This document shows positions 1 through 7,210 of a stretch of 11,236 nt of DNA, piece by piece. This DNA is from Saprospiraceae bacterium (lineage in GTDB: Bacteria > Bacteroidota > Bacteroidia > Chitinophagales > Saprospiraceae): positions 1 to 11,236 of the forward strand of contig JADKEB010000040.1 of the NCBI GenBank assembly GCA_016718205.1. Reading direction: 5' to 3'. The translations under genes were made by a program, and so were the position numbers. The notes under the pieces were generated by a model. It saw only the letters and a program-made list of their open reading frames with translations. It was not told the DNA's origin and ran no database searches. Numbering within the stretch: position 1 is the first letter of the stretch; every line of letters starts with the position of its first letter.

Positions 1-206
1 GAATTATAGCACCCGTAATATGGGTTAAAATCATCGTCGCATGGTTGTTCAAAATAGTCTGCACTACCATCCATAATACTTACCTGTATTTCGTAGTCGT
101 CCAGTCCTAATTCCTTCAACCCTTCTTTTAGTTGCTCGTCATCAATCTCACACCAGAGATTTTGCTCAAGTAATTTATTCGCTTTTTCTACAATTTCACT
201 TTTCAT
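1..206 (-). CDS. Acidic hypothetical protein, 3' end cut by window edge
   Basis: The reading frame starts at the ATG at 206-204 and stays open to the window edge, giving 68 codons without a stop. The visible protein begins MKSEIVEKANKLLEQN, which looks helical. It then becomes strongly acidic (EIDDEQLKEGLKELGLDDYE) and ends in a DDDF-NPYYGCY segment. No family is recognised. The start is well supported because its ATG overlaps the TGA of the upstream HTH gene in an ATGA arrangement, which implies translational coupling. As the third gene of a small operon with a DNA-binding regulator, it might be a regulator partner or a DNA-mimic-like acidic protein, but that is inference only. The C-terminus and full length are unknown. 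Confidence 0.65.
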   Translation of the reverse strand, partial: MKSEIVEKANKLLEQNLWCEIDDEQLKEGLKELGLDDYEIQVSIMDGSADYFEQPCDDDFNPYYGCYN

Positions 207-397
207 AATATGCCTTTTTTCTTGATTAAGATTTGAAGTTCCAATATATCGCAGACCTTCTCTAAATTATCCAGTCCTATTGTTCCGGTTCTGAAAAACC
301 TTTGAAGTGTTGCTGGTGTAATGTCTGCCTTTTCGGCTATGAAGTTTTGCTTCATGCCTTTAGACTTAATTTCGCTTTTGATTCTTTCTGATATCAT
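203..397 (-). CDS. Small Xre/Cro-type helix-turn-helix regulator
   Basis: This 64-aa protein is little more than a single DNA-binding domain. The segment from about residue 16 to 38 (KQNFIAEKADITPATLQRFF) has the Cro/C1 helix-turn-helix pattern, with a recognition helix around TPATLQRFFRTG. It is followed by the usual third-helix signature LDNLEKVCDILEL. The tail is short and basic (IKKKGIL), and there is no separate dimerisation or peptidase domain. It is therefore probably a Cro-like repressor rather than a CI-like one. Its ATG overlaps the stop of the 79-aa gene upstream (394-397), and its TGA overlaps the ATG of the next gene, so the three are translationally coupled. It may control its own operon through the inverted repeats at 687-707; this is inferred. 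Confidence 0.85.
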   Translation of the reverse strand: MISERIKSEIKSKGMKQNFIAEKADITPATLQRFFRTGTIGLDNLEKVCDILELQILIKKKGIL

Positions 398-633
398 TTT
401 ACTCTGTTTGTATAGTTATAAATAGTAACTCCATTTGATCTGTTTTCAAATATGAACAAAACAATATCCCATGCCTTTGCAGTCAATTTATAATACTGTT
501 GAACATACTTTGCAAAGGATTCATATTCTTTTACTTTTGAAAATCTAACATGACCAAAAAAGCTAATTGCTATTGATGCCTGATGTAAATCATCAAACAT
601 GGTCACGTCTGCAGGATTTTTTAAATTTGTCAT
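394..633 (-). CDS. Hypothetical 79-aa protein, first gene of HTH operon
   Basis: This is a 79-aa protein that I do not recognise. It has no signal peptide. The region around residues 33-66 (KVKEYESFAKYVQQYYKL, then AWDIVLFIFENRSNG) is rich in aromatic residues and looks helical, and the end is YNYTNRVK. It is compact and soluble-looking, and could be a small regulatory partner of the HTH protein that follows. The ATG at 633-631 is preceded by a very AT-rich leader holding inverted repeats, which fits the first gene of a transcription unit. The stop overlaps the next start by 4 bases. The function is unknown, but coding status is supported by the coupling and by the lack of a competing frame. 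Confidence 0.6.
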   Translation of the reverse strand: MTNLKNPADVTMFDDLHQASIAISFFGHVRFSKVKEYESFAKYVQQYYKLTAKAWDIVLFIFENRSNGVTIYNYTNRVK

Positions 634-665
634 TTTTATTGTATTTTTTGTTTTTAATTATAATG

Positions 666-707
666 TAAAGATAAGGGTTTTTTCAATACAATGTACATTT
701 TTATGTA
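666..707 (-). promoter_or_regulatory. Candidate promoter and operator dyads of the HTH operon
   Basis: The AT-rich leader upstream of the 79-aa gene contains nested inverted repeats: TACA-a-TGTA at 687-695, the palindrome ATGTACAT at 691-698, and TACAT-tttt-ATGTA at 694-707. On the minus strand a TATCTTTA sequence at 673-666 matches 7 of 8 positions of the Bacteroidota -7 box TAnnTTTG. It has an ATTG 15 bases upstream, a shorter gap than usual. The dyads lie where a repressor would block transcription, and the operon encodes an HTH protein. The link is inference, and AT-rich DNA yields such dyads by chance. Confidence 0.35.
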
Positions 708-790
708 ATTATTTTTAGTTTTTTTGTAAATTATTTTGATTTATTTTATTTCTACGCCAAAATATACCCAAATTGATTATACATATAATC

Positions 791-821
791 AAAAAAGCCA
801 CTCCGATTGCTCAAAGTGGCT
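791..821 (-). terminator. Rho-independent terminator after the tape measure / 80-aa gene
   Basis: Read on the minus strand, a perfect 7-bp stem AGCCACT / AGTGGCT (arms 821-815 and 802-796) encloses a 12-nt loop. It is followed at once by a run of T residues (796-791). It lies about 25 bases past the stop of the 80-aa membrane protein. It also precedes the leader of the HTH operon, so it separates late structural transcription from the regulatory operon. Confidence 0.85.
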
Positions 822-845
822 CAAAATAACCAAAACTTACTACGC

Positions 846-1088
846 TTACTTTTTATCCTTTAATTCAGGATGTAAAATTGTGGTTGTCCTTGACCCTTGC
901 AACGCTGCCAGGACAAAAGCTATCCATTCAACAGCCTTCGAAAGGTCAACACCTATCAACTCAGGCAATCCATTGTTTGCCGCATAAATTACAGCACCCA
1001 AAATAAAAAGTATGATCGCTGCTACTTTCGGATTCTTAGCCTTAAAAGAATCAAATAATTTTGCCAAAATGTTTGTTACAAAATCCAT
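846..1088 (-). CDS. Small two-helix membrane protein, holin-like
   Basis: This 80-aa protein has two hydrophobic segments, about residues 21-37 (KVAAIILFILGAVIYAA) and 52-65 (AVEWIAFVLAALQG). A short loop with a single acidic residue pair separates them, the N-terminus is amphipathic, and the tail is charged (HPELKDKK). Size and topology fit small class II holins and other small phage membrane proteins. It follows the tape measure gene by 19 bases and is the last gene before a strong terminator. A second, larger holin candidate lies at 8232-8642 next to the endolysin candidate, so this one may instead be a tail-associated or membrane-accessory protein. Coding status is firm; the role is tentative. 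Confidence 0.75.
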   Translation of the reverse strand: MDFVTNILAKLFDSFKAKNPKVAAIILFILGAVIYAANNGLPELIGVDLSKAVEWIAFVLAALQGSRTTTILHPELKDKK

Positions 1089-1107
1089 ATTTTTAAAGTT
1101 TTAATGG

Positions 1108-3807
1108 TTACAAATCAAATTCAATAAACTTCCCATCCGTCCAATCATCTTTAATGGTCGTTATAATAACTCCCTTACGTCCGTTCTTCATGGTGTGTGG
1201 TATTGCTACCCTTGCCTTTTGTTTACTCTGTGGCGTATTTTGAGACACTATAACGGTGTTTTGTGTTGCTCGGTGTACTTTTCCTTTGTAGTTCAAATAA
1301 AAGCCCATCGCAGCGTTTAAATCAACACCGTTATAAACTCCATTTCTAAGACTGTGGAAAAACTCTGAATTAGGTAATGATACCGATTCCGGAAGTAGCA
1401 TTTCTTTTCCTGATATAATCACATTTGTAGGCTTTCCGGTTCTTTCGTTTATTAATCGATACCCTGAACCCCTACCCGGTAAGTCAGTATCTCCATGACG
1501 TTCACCATATCCAAAATGATCGCTTATCCTTTCAGCGCCTGAATATAGTTTTGTCGCTTTAAATGCTTCTACCTTTGTTTTTGCGAAGAACGCCAACAGC
1601 GCACCCACTGCCGCAATTCCTAAAGGTAAACCAACTATCGGAATATGCGAAAAACCTTTTATTATATTAATACTTGAAGTAATCAAACTTTGACCTTGAG
1701 CAATTGTATCGCTTATCAATTGTCGCTTTTGGGCTTCTTTTTGTATCTTTTCTTTTTCAGCCATTAACCTGGCTTCTTCTGCTAACAAACCATCAACTTC
1801 AGCCTGTTTGTTACCGACATTATTTGCAAGTCCTTTTTCCTGGAGTTCTAACTCCCGGCTTAATTCATCTTGAAGTGTTTCCCTTCGTTCTGATAATTTA
1901 TCTAATTGTTTATCAATGTTGGAAAGTTGAATGTCTGTTGCTTCATTTAAGATGTTGCCAAACTCACCTACCAATGTGGCTGCACCTTTTAAAAATTCTT
2001 TTGCTTTTTCACCGTCTACATCACCGAAGATTTCATCCAATGTTTTTTGGAGTAATCCTTCAAAATCTTCAATGCCATTTAAAAAATCATCATAAAATTT
2101 AACATCTTCTGACCCAATTATTTTTATATCTGGGAATTGTATTTTTAATACATTTTCTGACTTTAATCCACCCTTTGTTAGTTTTTCTATTTGTTTTTTA
2201 ATTTTTTCTTGAGTTACTGTATTATCAACACCAAAGTTTATATTTATATCCTGTAGGTCTTTTAATCTTTTTTCAAGTATTTTTATCTCTTGGGATGCAG
2301 GTCTTAAATCCCTTGCAAGTTGGCTTATTGGCTTAAATGTACTTGTAAAATCTCTACTATTAAGTCCATCTATTGCCTGTTGTGCTATCTTGATTTGACC
2401 TGTAACATCCTTACCTAATGTCTTACCTACATCTTTTAACTGTTTAATAAATAACTCAAGTTGTTCAATCTGTTTTGTCTTTACAAATTCAAATTCTTCT
2501 TTTTCAGTTACTAAATTATATTCACGACCTATTTTTATAAGGCTTTCACTTATTCCGCTTAATAAATCTTTTTGTTCTTTTAAAAGTCCGTTTAAGGTGT
2601 TTTGAATTTCTGTTGACTTCCCGGCTGTGTCATTTATTAATTCAGCTTTTTTTAATTGTAGGTCATAAACCTTTTGCCTATCTTCATCTGTGATATTTTC
2701 AGTACCTTTTAAATTTATCCGCTTTTGTGTAAGATCAATTTCCCGACTTATAAAGTCCAAATTTTTAGCGTTAATACTTTGCTCCAATGCTCCTGCTTTT
2801 TTAATGGCATTAGTTCTTTCTCCAAAGGTTTTGCTTGTATCATCTCCTATTTTCTTTAATTGTTCAATCTGTGCTCTTGTAGTTGCAAATTGTACATTAT
2901 ATGCCGCTTGTTCACGCTTCAATGCTGTGAGTTGTTTCTGGATTGCTTCCGCTGCCTGTGCTGCTTCGTACATTTCTTTTGCGGTGTCTTTTATCTTTTG
3001 TGCATCGATACCCGTCACAACCTGCCCGAATGAACCTGCAACATCTGAAAGTGATTTTCCACCACCTGAAACAACCGACCAAAGATTCTTAAACACATCA
3101 ATTATTCCAGTTACCCTGTTTGTTATTTGTTCTTGTAAAAGATTACCAAAGTCCTGGATAACAGTACCGTTACTAAATGATTCCACAATAGCATTTCCAA
3201 CAGCACTAATTTTGCCCTTTGCAACATCAAAAGCACCACCTAAAAAAGCGGTCTTTTGGCTTACTAAATCCATTCCTTTTTGTGTCGATGTCAGAAAACT
3301 AACCAAACCACCTAAAGCCACAATTAACGCTCCAATGCCAGTTGCTATCAATGCAGCTTTAAAAATATTAACACCGATTGCCATTGCCTTCCATGCCTTC
3401 GCTCCACCACCCAAACCAGTAGTTAAAATCTGAATACCTTCTTGTTGTGTTTTGGTAACTGCAACAGAACTTGTGACGACTGAAACATAACCCTTCAATT
3501 TGGCTTTTATGTCGTTTAGTTTCCCGGTTACATCATTCAAAGAAACACCAAAAAACTTTTGATCTTTTGCACTCTCAATGGTTTCTTTTCTTAATTCCTG
3601 TTGTTTTTTCTTTACATCTTCAATCGCTTTGCCCTGCATTTCGGAATTCTTTTTAACTTCCTGAGCGACCTTTTGACCGCCTTGCGCTTGTGCATTATTC
3701 AAGTCTTTAAAAGCCTTTTCCGCTTCTTCCATAACCTTAATAGATTCCTTCAATGGATTTATAAACCCGGAATCGTCTAATATTAATTTTTCTATGTTTT
3801 CTGCCAT
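1108..3807 (-). CDS. Tail tape measure protein
   Basis: This 899-aa protein is the largest in the window and has the classic tape-measure layout. It has a long helical, charged N-terminal region (residues ~20-105, many K/E/Q) and a hydrophobic segment near 147-172 (AALIATGIGALIVALGG). A very long coiled-coil body rich in K, E, Q, L and I follows (~270-715), and then a second hydrophobic stretch (~722-742, IPIVGLPLGIAAVGALLAFF). The C-terminal part (~755-899) is Gly-rich and less helical, containing HGDTDLPGRGSGYRLINE and ISGKEMLLPES, a pattern often seen at tape-measure C-termini. Such proteins set tail length and assist DNA passage. Using the common ~0.15 nm per residue, a tail of roughly 130 nm would be expected. 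The gene lies 33 bases past a structural gene and just before a small membrane protein. Confidence 0.9.
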   Translation of the reverse strand: MAENIEKLILDDSGFINPLKESIKVMEEAEKAFKDLNNAQAQGGQKVAQEVKKNSEMQGKAIEDVKKKQQELRKETIESAKDQKFFGVSLNDVTGKLNDIKAKLKGYVSVVTSSVAVTKTQQEGIQILTTGLGGGAKAWKAMAIGVNIFKAALIATGIGALIVALGGLVSFLTSTQKGMDLVSQKTAFLGGAFDVAKGKISAVGNAIVESFSNGTVIQDFGNLLQEQITNRVTGIIDVFKNLWSVVSGGGKSLSDVAGSFGQVVTGIDAQKIKDTAKEMYEAAQAAEAIQKQLTALKREQAAYNVQFATTRAQIEQLKKIGDDTSKTFGERTNAIKKAGALEQSINAKNLDFISREIDLTQKRINLKGTENITDEDRQKVYDLQLKKAELINDTAGKSTEIQNTLNGLLKEQKDLLSGISESLIKIGREYNLVTEKEEFEFVKTKQIEQLELFIKQLKDVGKTLGKDVTGQIKIAQQAIDGLNSRDFTSTFKPISQLARDLRPASQEIKILEKRLKDLQDININFGVDNTVTQEKIKKQIEKLTKGGLKSENVLKIQFPDIKIIGSEDVKFYDDFLNGIEDFEGLLQKTLDEIFGDVDGEKAKEFLKGAATLVGEFGNILNEATDIQLSNIDKQLDKLSERRETLQDELSRELELQEKGLANNVGNKQAEVDGLLAEEARLMAEKEKIQKEAQKRQLISDTIAQGQSLITSSINIIKGFSHIPIVGLPLGIAAVGALLAFFAKTKVEAFKATKLYSGAERISDHFGYGERHGDTDLPGRGSGYRLINERTGKPTNVIISGKEMLLPESVSLPNSEFFHSLRNGVYNGVDLNAAMGFYLNYKGKVHRATQNTVIVSQNTPQSKQKARVAIPHTMKNGRKGVIITTIKDDWTDGKFIEFDL

Positions 3808-3840
3808 ATGTTACGTTTTGAACGGGTTTGTGTTAACACT

Positions 3841-4800
3841 TTAAATTAATATTTCGCCTTTATACATTCCATTACAACGATAACAATCTGAATGCCCGTA
3901 ACTTTCTTTTAAATAGTTCAAAGTGATTTCTATTTCGTTTGTCAGGTAGGTAATTATTCCTTTCACTTCTTCAATGCTTGTAATCAAATAAGGTGTTACT
4001 ACGTCACTTGTTAGGACATTGTAAGCTATATTTTTACGTGCTATCAATTGAACTAAACTTGCAAAAGCATAACCGAAATTAGAATTTGTAAAATCTAAAC
4101 TACAAAACATCGACTCACTAAATCCATTGCAATCAAAAGTAACATTCAACTCGATACCCTGACAATAATTTGATTCTATAAATTCAGCATCATTCATCGT
4201 TGCTATTACACCGCTTCCAACCGTTACCCATCCGGAATATCCTGAACCTTTACCACAACAACCTGAATGTAAAAAATCTCTTGGTCTGTCACCTTGATAC
4301 ATCACATAAATATTACTTTCGGAATGGTAGTTTTTAGCTTCCCATGTTGAACTCGTTTTTGTTGTCGCTTCACCATCCTGAACCACATGAAACGACCCCG
4401 TATGTTTTCCGCCAATAGTCCAAATGTCAACACTATTAATCCGAATAGTTCCACCGTTTATTTTTTTCGGACAAATAGATAACATATAATACCCATCCGT
4501 CGCAGGTAGGTAATTTGTAAAGTCATCCTTAAATCCTATTTTGGTGTTGTGTGTTCTGAAATTCCTGGTTAACTTTAAATCAATCCTTTGCCGGGTTTGT
4601 TTTATGGCTTCATTTATTGCATCAGGAATAATCCGTTCAATCCTATCATAGTCAGTCCAAAAAGATGCCTTTAATGGAATATGCCCAGCTGTGGTGTCAT
4701 CTAAATACAACCCCGATAAACTTGTTTCCAAATTAATATCTGGTAGACACTCTGATTCGTCGCCTAAAATTCCTACTATATTTGCTAAACAATCGTACAT
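3841..4800 (-). CDS. Cysteine-rich virion structural protein, probable neck or tail component
   Basis: This is a 319-aa protein between the capsid block and the tape measure gene, where head-tail connector or tail proteins lie. The N-terminus (MYDCLANIVGILGDESECLP) leads into LSGLYLDD and then a helical, basic segment (~55-80, RIIPDAINEAIKQTRQRIDLK). A long beta-rich, Gly/Ser/Thr-rich middle (~85-235) follows, then a helical C-terminal part (~245-300). Ten cysteines are present at 4, 18, 110, 181, 182, 213, 224, 233, 306 and 309. They include an adjacent CC pair and a terminal CYRC (CxxC). There is no signal peptide. I cannot name a family; assignment as a virion protein rests on position, size and composition. 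A terminator lies just upstream (4819-4848), so its transcription depends on read-through or an unseen promoter. Confidence 0.6.
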   Translation of the reverse strand: MYDCLANIVGILGDESECLPDINLETSLSGLYLDDTTAGHIPLKASFWTDYDRIERIIPDAINEAIKQTRQRIDLKLTRNFRTHNTKIGFKDDFTNYLPATDGYYMLSICPKKINGGTIRINSVDIWTIGGKHTGSFHVVQDGEATTKTSSTWEAKNYHSESNIYVMYQGDRPRDFLHSGCCGKGSGYSGWVTVGSGVIATMNDAEFIESNYCQGIELNVTFDCNGFSESMFCSLDFTNSNFGYAFASLVQLIARKNIAYNVLTSDVVTPYLITSIEEVKGIITYLTNEIEITLNYLKESYGHSDCYRCNGMYKGEILI

Positions 4801-4818
4801 AATTTTAATTTTTTATAT

Positions 4819-4848
4819 AAAAAAAGGGTATGATTTACCACCATACCC
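4819..4848 (-). terminator. Rho-independent terminator after the secreted 129-aa gene
   Basis: On the minus strand the perfect 7-bp stem GGGTATG / CATACCC (arms 4848-4842 and 4832-4826) closes a 9-nt loop and is followed by seven T residues (4825-4819). It stands between the secreted 129-aa gene (stop at 4877) and the 319-aa structural gene (start at 4800). It would reduce transcription into the 319-aa and tape measure genes. Confidence 0.85.
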
Positions 4849-4876
4849 CCTTAAAAATCAATAAAAATGTTTCTTA

Positions 4877-5266
4877 CTATTTCTTAAAATGCGCTTTCGC
4901 TACCATTATTGCTGACATTGTTCCACTACCCGTATATGTGAACCTATAATATGGATATGTAGGTGGTGTTTGAACGATGATCTTTGTATTAGTGGTCTGA
5001 TCTGTATTTGTAAGGGTATCCAACGTTACATAATTAGTACCGTCAACAGAACCCTGGAAAAGAGTATTCCCGGCAACCGTACCGCTTACTTTTGTGTTGA
5101 CAACCTGAAACGCTCCACTTGTGTAGGCATTCCTAAGAATCAAATCACAATTCACCGTTGCGGTGTTTACAATGGTATCTGAACCCGTAAAACTTGTAAT
5201 TACTTGTGCTTTTGTTTGAATGGACATAAAAAGCATAAAACCGAATATAAGACTTAAAAATTTCAT
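4877..5266 (-). CDS. Secreted small beta-rich protein encoded next to the capsid gene
   Basis: This 129-aa protein starts with a textbook signal peptide: basic n-region MK, hydrophobic LSLIFGFMLFMSI, and the cleavage site TKA|Q at residues 20-21. A cleavage motif ending in KAQ is typical of Bacteroidota secreted proteins. The mature ~109 residues lack cysteine. They are rich in T, V, S and N, with alternating strands such as TVNCDLILRNAY (C40 lies here, the single cysteine after the signal), TLFQGSVDGTNYVTLDTL and YPYYRFTYTGSGTMSAIMVA, suggesting one beta-sandwich. The SVDGTNYVTLDT...YYRFTYTGSG pattern resembles single-domain accessory proteins of virions. It has its own hairpin terminators on both sides, directly after the capsid gene. 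A Sec signal on a virion-type protein is odd. It may be a surface or periplasmic phage protein, or a decoration-like fold put to another use. Coding status is firm; the function is unknown. Confidence 0.7.
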   Translation of the reverse strand: MKFLSLIFGFMLFMSIQTKAQVITSFTGSDTIVNTATVNCDLILRNAYTSGAFQVVNTKVSGTVAGNTLFQGSVDGTNYVTLDTLTNTDQTTNTKIIVQTPPTYPYYRFTYTGSGTMSAIMVAKAHFKK

Positions 5267-5286
5267 TTTTGTTTTATTTATTAATT

Positions 5287-5313
5287 AAAAAATAAGGGTG
5301 TGTTTCAACCCTT
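5287..5313 (-). terminator. Rho-independent terminator directly after the capsid gene
   Basis: On the minus strand, AAGGGT / ACCCTT (arms 5313-5308 and 5299-5294) forms a 6-bp stem with an 8-nt loop. It is followed by one A and six T residues (5292-5287). It begins 7 bases past the capsid gene stop and lies upstream of the secreted gene start at 5266. It is probably a partial terminator that favours capsid mRNA over downstream genes. Confidence 0.75.
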
Positions 5314-5319
5314 TATTAT

Positions 5320-6402
5320 TTATACTCCTGCAATTTGCTGAACGTGAATAATACCTTGCAATCCTGCGTCTGCATTTGGTAGGTTCAATTCAAGTGCACC
5401 ACTCAACCACATTTCAACTTTCCAACTATCTCTCGGAATTCCTAAAGAATCAGTTACACAACCTTTTTCCATTCTTACATCTGCATAAACCGGATTCATT
5501 TGTCCGTTTGCATAGTACTGTAATCTTGGAAGAACATCGACATAATGATAACGGTCTGCCGCTTCTTTTCCTGCATCCATTGCCGTTGCTATTCCTACGT
5601 TTGAGTAAGCCGGGCTTGACCAAAACAAAAGAGCATTTTTATCAATAACCAAACTTGAATTTGCACCCGTTACACTATCAACATTTTTTGCATCCCAGTA
5701 CAACTGAAATAGTTTGTTTGAATTCAATGCCGCATTGGTAGAACAACATCCCATGTGTTCAAATTCTGCCATTGTTTTAGCATTGAATAAATTCCTACCA
5801 TTTACGATAATTGGAGCAACCATATCCGTTGATCTTGCAGCCCAAAGTAGATCACCCAAAACAGCACTTGAAAAATCTGTATTTGCAATTTCATAAACAC
5901 CTGCATTTACACTGCCTGGAGTTTCAAACCATGTTGCATCTGCAGTATCTTGACCTGCAACAGCGGCCGCAACTAATGCTTTCGATAATTTTACTTCAAG
6001 TGCTATTTTTGCCTTTAATGACAAATATGCAAACTGTTTAGCAAAATCAACAGCGTTATTACAAAGAATATCATCAATACTGAAATACTCTAAGTCTGTC
6101 AAAATTTCTTTTGTGATTGTCAGTTTTTCTGATCCTGCTTTCGGTCCGGTTCCAACAGCACAAGCAATTGTTTTATTGCCTTTGTCCAAAGAACCACTCC
6201 TTAATGTGTAAATGTCAGCACCCATACAAGCCTGACCAAATCCAGCCGTTACGATTGTAGGGTCTTGATTGTTCAATATCGCAGCACCTGCAACTATCTC
6301 ATAGTTCAGTTCTGCCATTCTGGAAGTCATTAAGATTTCCTTTTCATTCAGTTTAACGTTTCCGATGATTGAATCGGTGAAAACATTAGGTGTAAAAGCC
6401 AT
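5320..6402 (-). CDS. Major capsid protein, probably HK97-fold
   Basis: This 360-aa protein has the size and composition of a major capsid protein and lies directly downstream of a scaffold-like gene. The N-terminal part is helical (EKEILMTSRMAELNYEIVAG, ~20-40), followed by a mixed region with the long helix DFAKQFAYLSLKAKIALEVKLSKALVAAA (~119-147). An Asn/Gly-containing middle follows (PIIVNGRNLFNAKTMAEFEH, ~198-216). The C-terminal beta-rich part includes YHYVDVLPRLQYYANGQMNP and DSWKVEMWLSGALELNLPNADAGLQG, which resembles the P-domain end of HK97-type shells. Six cysteines are seen (59, 81, 114, 219, 220, 315), with a CC pair. No N-terminal delta domain or protease is obvious, so assembly probably relies on the separate scaffold. 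The family call rests on context and fold-like patterns, not on a database match. Confidence 0.75.
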   Translation of the reverse strand: MAFTPNVFTDSIIGNVKLNEKEILMTSRMAELNYEIVAGAAILNNQDPTIVTAGFGQACMGADIYTLRSGSLDKGNKTIACAVGTGPKAGSEKLTITKEILTDLEYFSIDDILCNNAVDFAKQFAYLSLKAKIALEVKLSKALVAAAVAGQDTADATWFETPGSVNAGVYEIANTDFSSAVLGDLLWAARSTDMVAPIIVNGRNLFNAKTMAEFEHMGCCSTNAALNSNKLFQLYWDAKNVDSVTGANSSLVIDKNALLFWSSPAYSNVGIATAMDAGKEAADRYHYVDVLPRLQYYANGQMNPVYADVRMEKGCVTDSLGIPRDSWKVEMWLSGALELNLPNADAGLQGIIHVQQIAGV

Positions 6403-6436
6403 TATTTAAATTTTTTTAATTGTTCTTGAAAATTGT

Positions 6437-7195
6437 TTAATTCTCAAGGGATGCTAACTCTTGTCGCAATCTTGCAACTTCTTCAGGTGTTGTAGCTTTG
6501 TCTATCTCCTTAAAAAGATCGGCTTTTGAAGTTCCGTAACTCGTTCCGGTGTTCCTTGGTGGTGTTCCTTTGCCGTTACTTTGCTTTATTGTTCCGTACT
6601 CTTTGAAGTGATTTTCAATTTCATTATCTGAAAGTGTAAAAAAAGCATCGTTCCTTTCGATGAAAATATCAGAACCTTCAATTTTAAACTTGCGATTTTG
6701 AATAAAATCATTTACAGCAACTTCCCTTACTTTACTTGTTGCAAAATCAAACTTATCTAACTTTGGAACGATTTGCGTTTTAATCTTTTCGGTTACCTGA
6801 ATGGTTTCAAATTGAGTTTTTAGATTCTGAATTTCAGTATCTTTGCTCAATGCTGTTGCCTTCCATTGGTCACGCTCCTTTAAAAGTTTTTCGTCTGCTT
6901 TGCTTTCAGATTTCAATCCTTTAAGATTTTCTACAAGTTCATTAAAGCTATTACCATCAACTCCAAAGGTATCTTTAAGGGTCTTTTCGGCTTCGGTCAT
7001 TACTAACCGCTTTGCCATTCCTTCACCTTGTTTTTTACCTTCGTTAAATTTGGTAATACTTAATTCTTTTGTAAAATTTGTTAACTCCCTTGTCAAAATT
7101 TCATCCGGCACATCTGCCTGATTTTCAAGATTAAGAGAACCTTGTAACTCCGTTGCATCTTTTCCGAGCAAAGACGCTAATTGCTCCAATTTCAT
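6437..7195 (-). CDS. Scaffold-like capsid assembly protein
   Basis: This 252-aa charged protein has the build of phage scaffolding proteins such as the GP20 type. It has a helical N-terminus (MKLEQLASLLGKDATELQG), a Lys/Glu-rich helical region, and a clear coiled coil at about residues 83-137 (FNELVENLKGLKSESK, then LLKERDQWKATALSKDTEIQ). A globular stretch with alternating strands follows (~165-190, RKFKIEGSDIFIERNDAFF). Next comes a disordered Gly/Thr/Ser/Asn linker (~205-223, SNGKGTPPRNTGTSYGTSK), and finally a short terminal helix pair (TPEEVARLRQELASLEN), reminiscent of the coat-binding helices of scaffolds. The gene ends 34 bases before the capsid start. No protease catalytic motif is seen. 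The coding call is secure and the role is well supported by position. Confidence 0.75.
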   Translation of the reverse strand: MKLEQLASLLGKDATELQGSLNLENQADVPDEILTRELTNFTKELSITKFNEGKKQGEGMAKRLVMTEAEKTLKDTFGVDGNSFNELVENLKGLKSESKADEKLLKERDQWKATALSKDTEIQNLKTQFETIQVTEKIKTQIVPKLDKFDFATSKVREVAVNDFIQNRKFKIEGSDIFIERNDAFFTLSDNEIENHFKEYGTIKQSNGKGTPPRNTGTSYGTSKADLFKEIDKATTPEEVARLRQELASLEN

Positions 7196-7210
7196 ATAAT
7201 TAGTTTTAGT

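Noticed and set aside
736..987. Plus-strand 83-codon frame over the terminator and 80-aa gene
   Set aside because: It runs through a clear minus-strand terminator hairpin and is antisense to a two-helix membrane protein with better features.
1704..2102. 132-codon plus-strand frame inside the tape measure gene
   Set aside because: It is a shadow frame with a Leu/His/Phe-rich composition and no independent signals.
2690..3433. 247-codon open frame on the plus strand, antisense to the tape measure gene
   Set aside because: It lies wholly inside a well-supported minus-strand gene, and its hydrophobic Cys/Phe/Ser-rich product is typical of the antisense of Lys/Glu/Gln-rich coding sequence.
3830..3839. 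Perfect 10-bp palindrome GTGTTAACAC between the 319-aa and tape measure genes
   Set aside because: It has no loop, T-run or partner copy nearby, so it is too short to interpret; it may be chance in AT-rich DNA.
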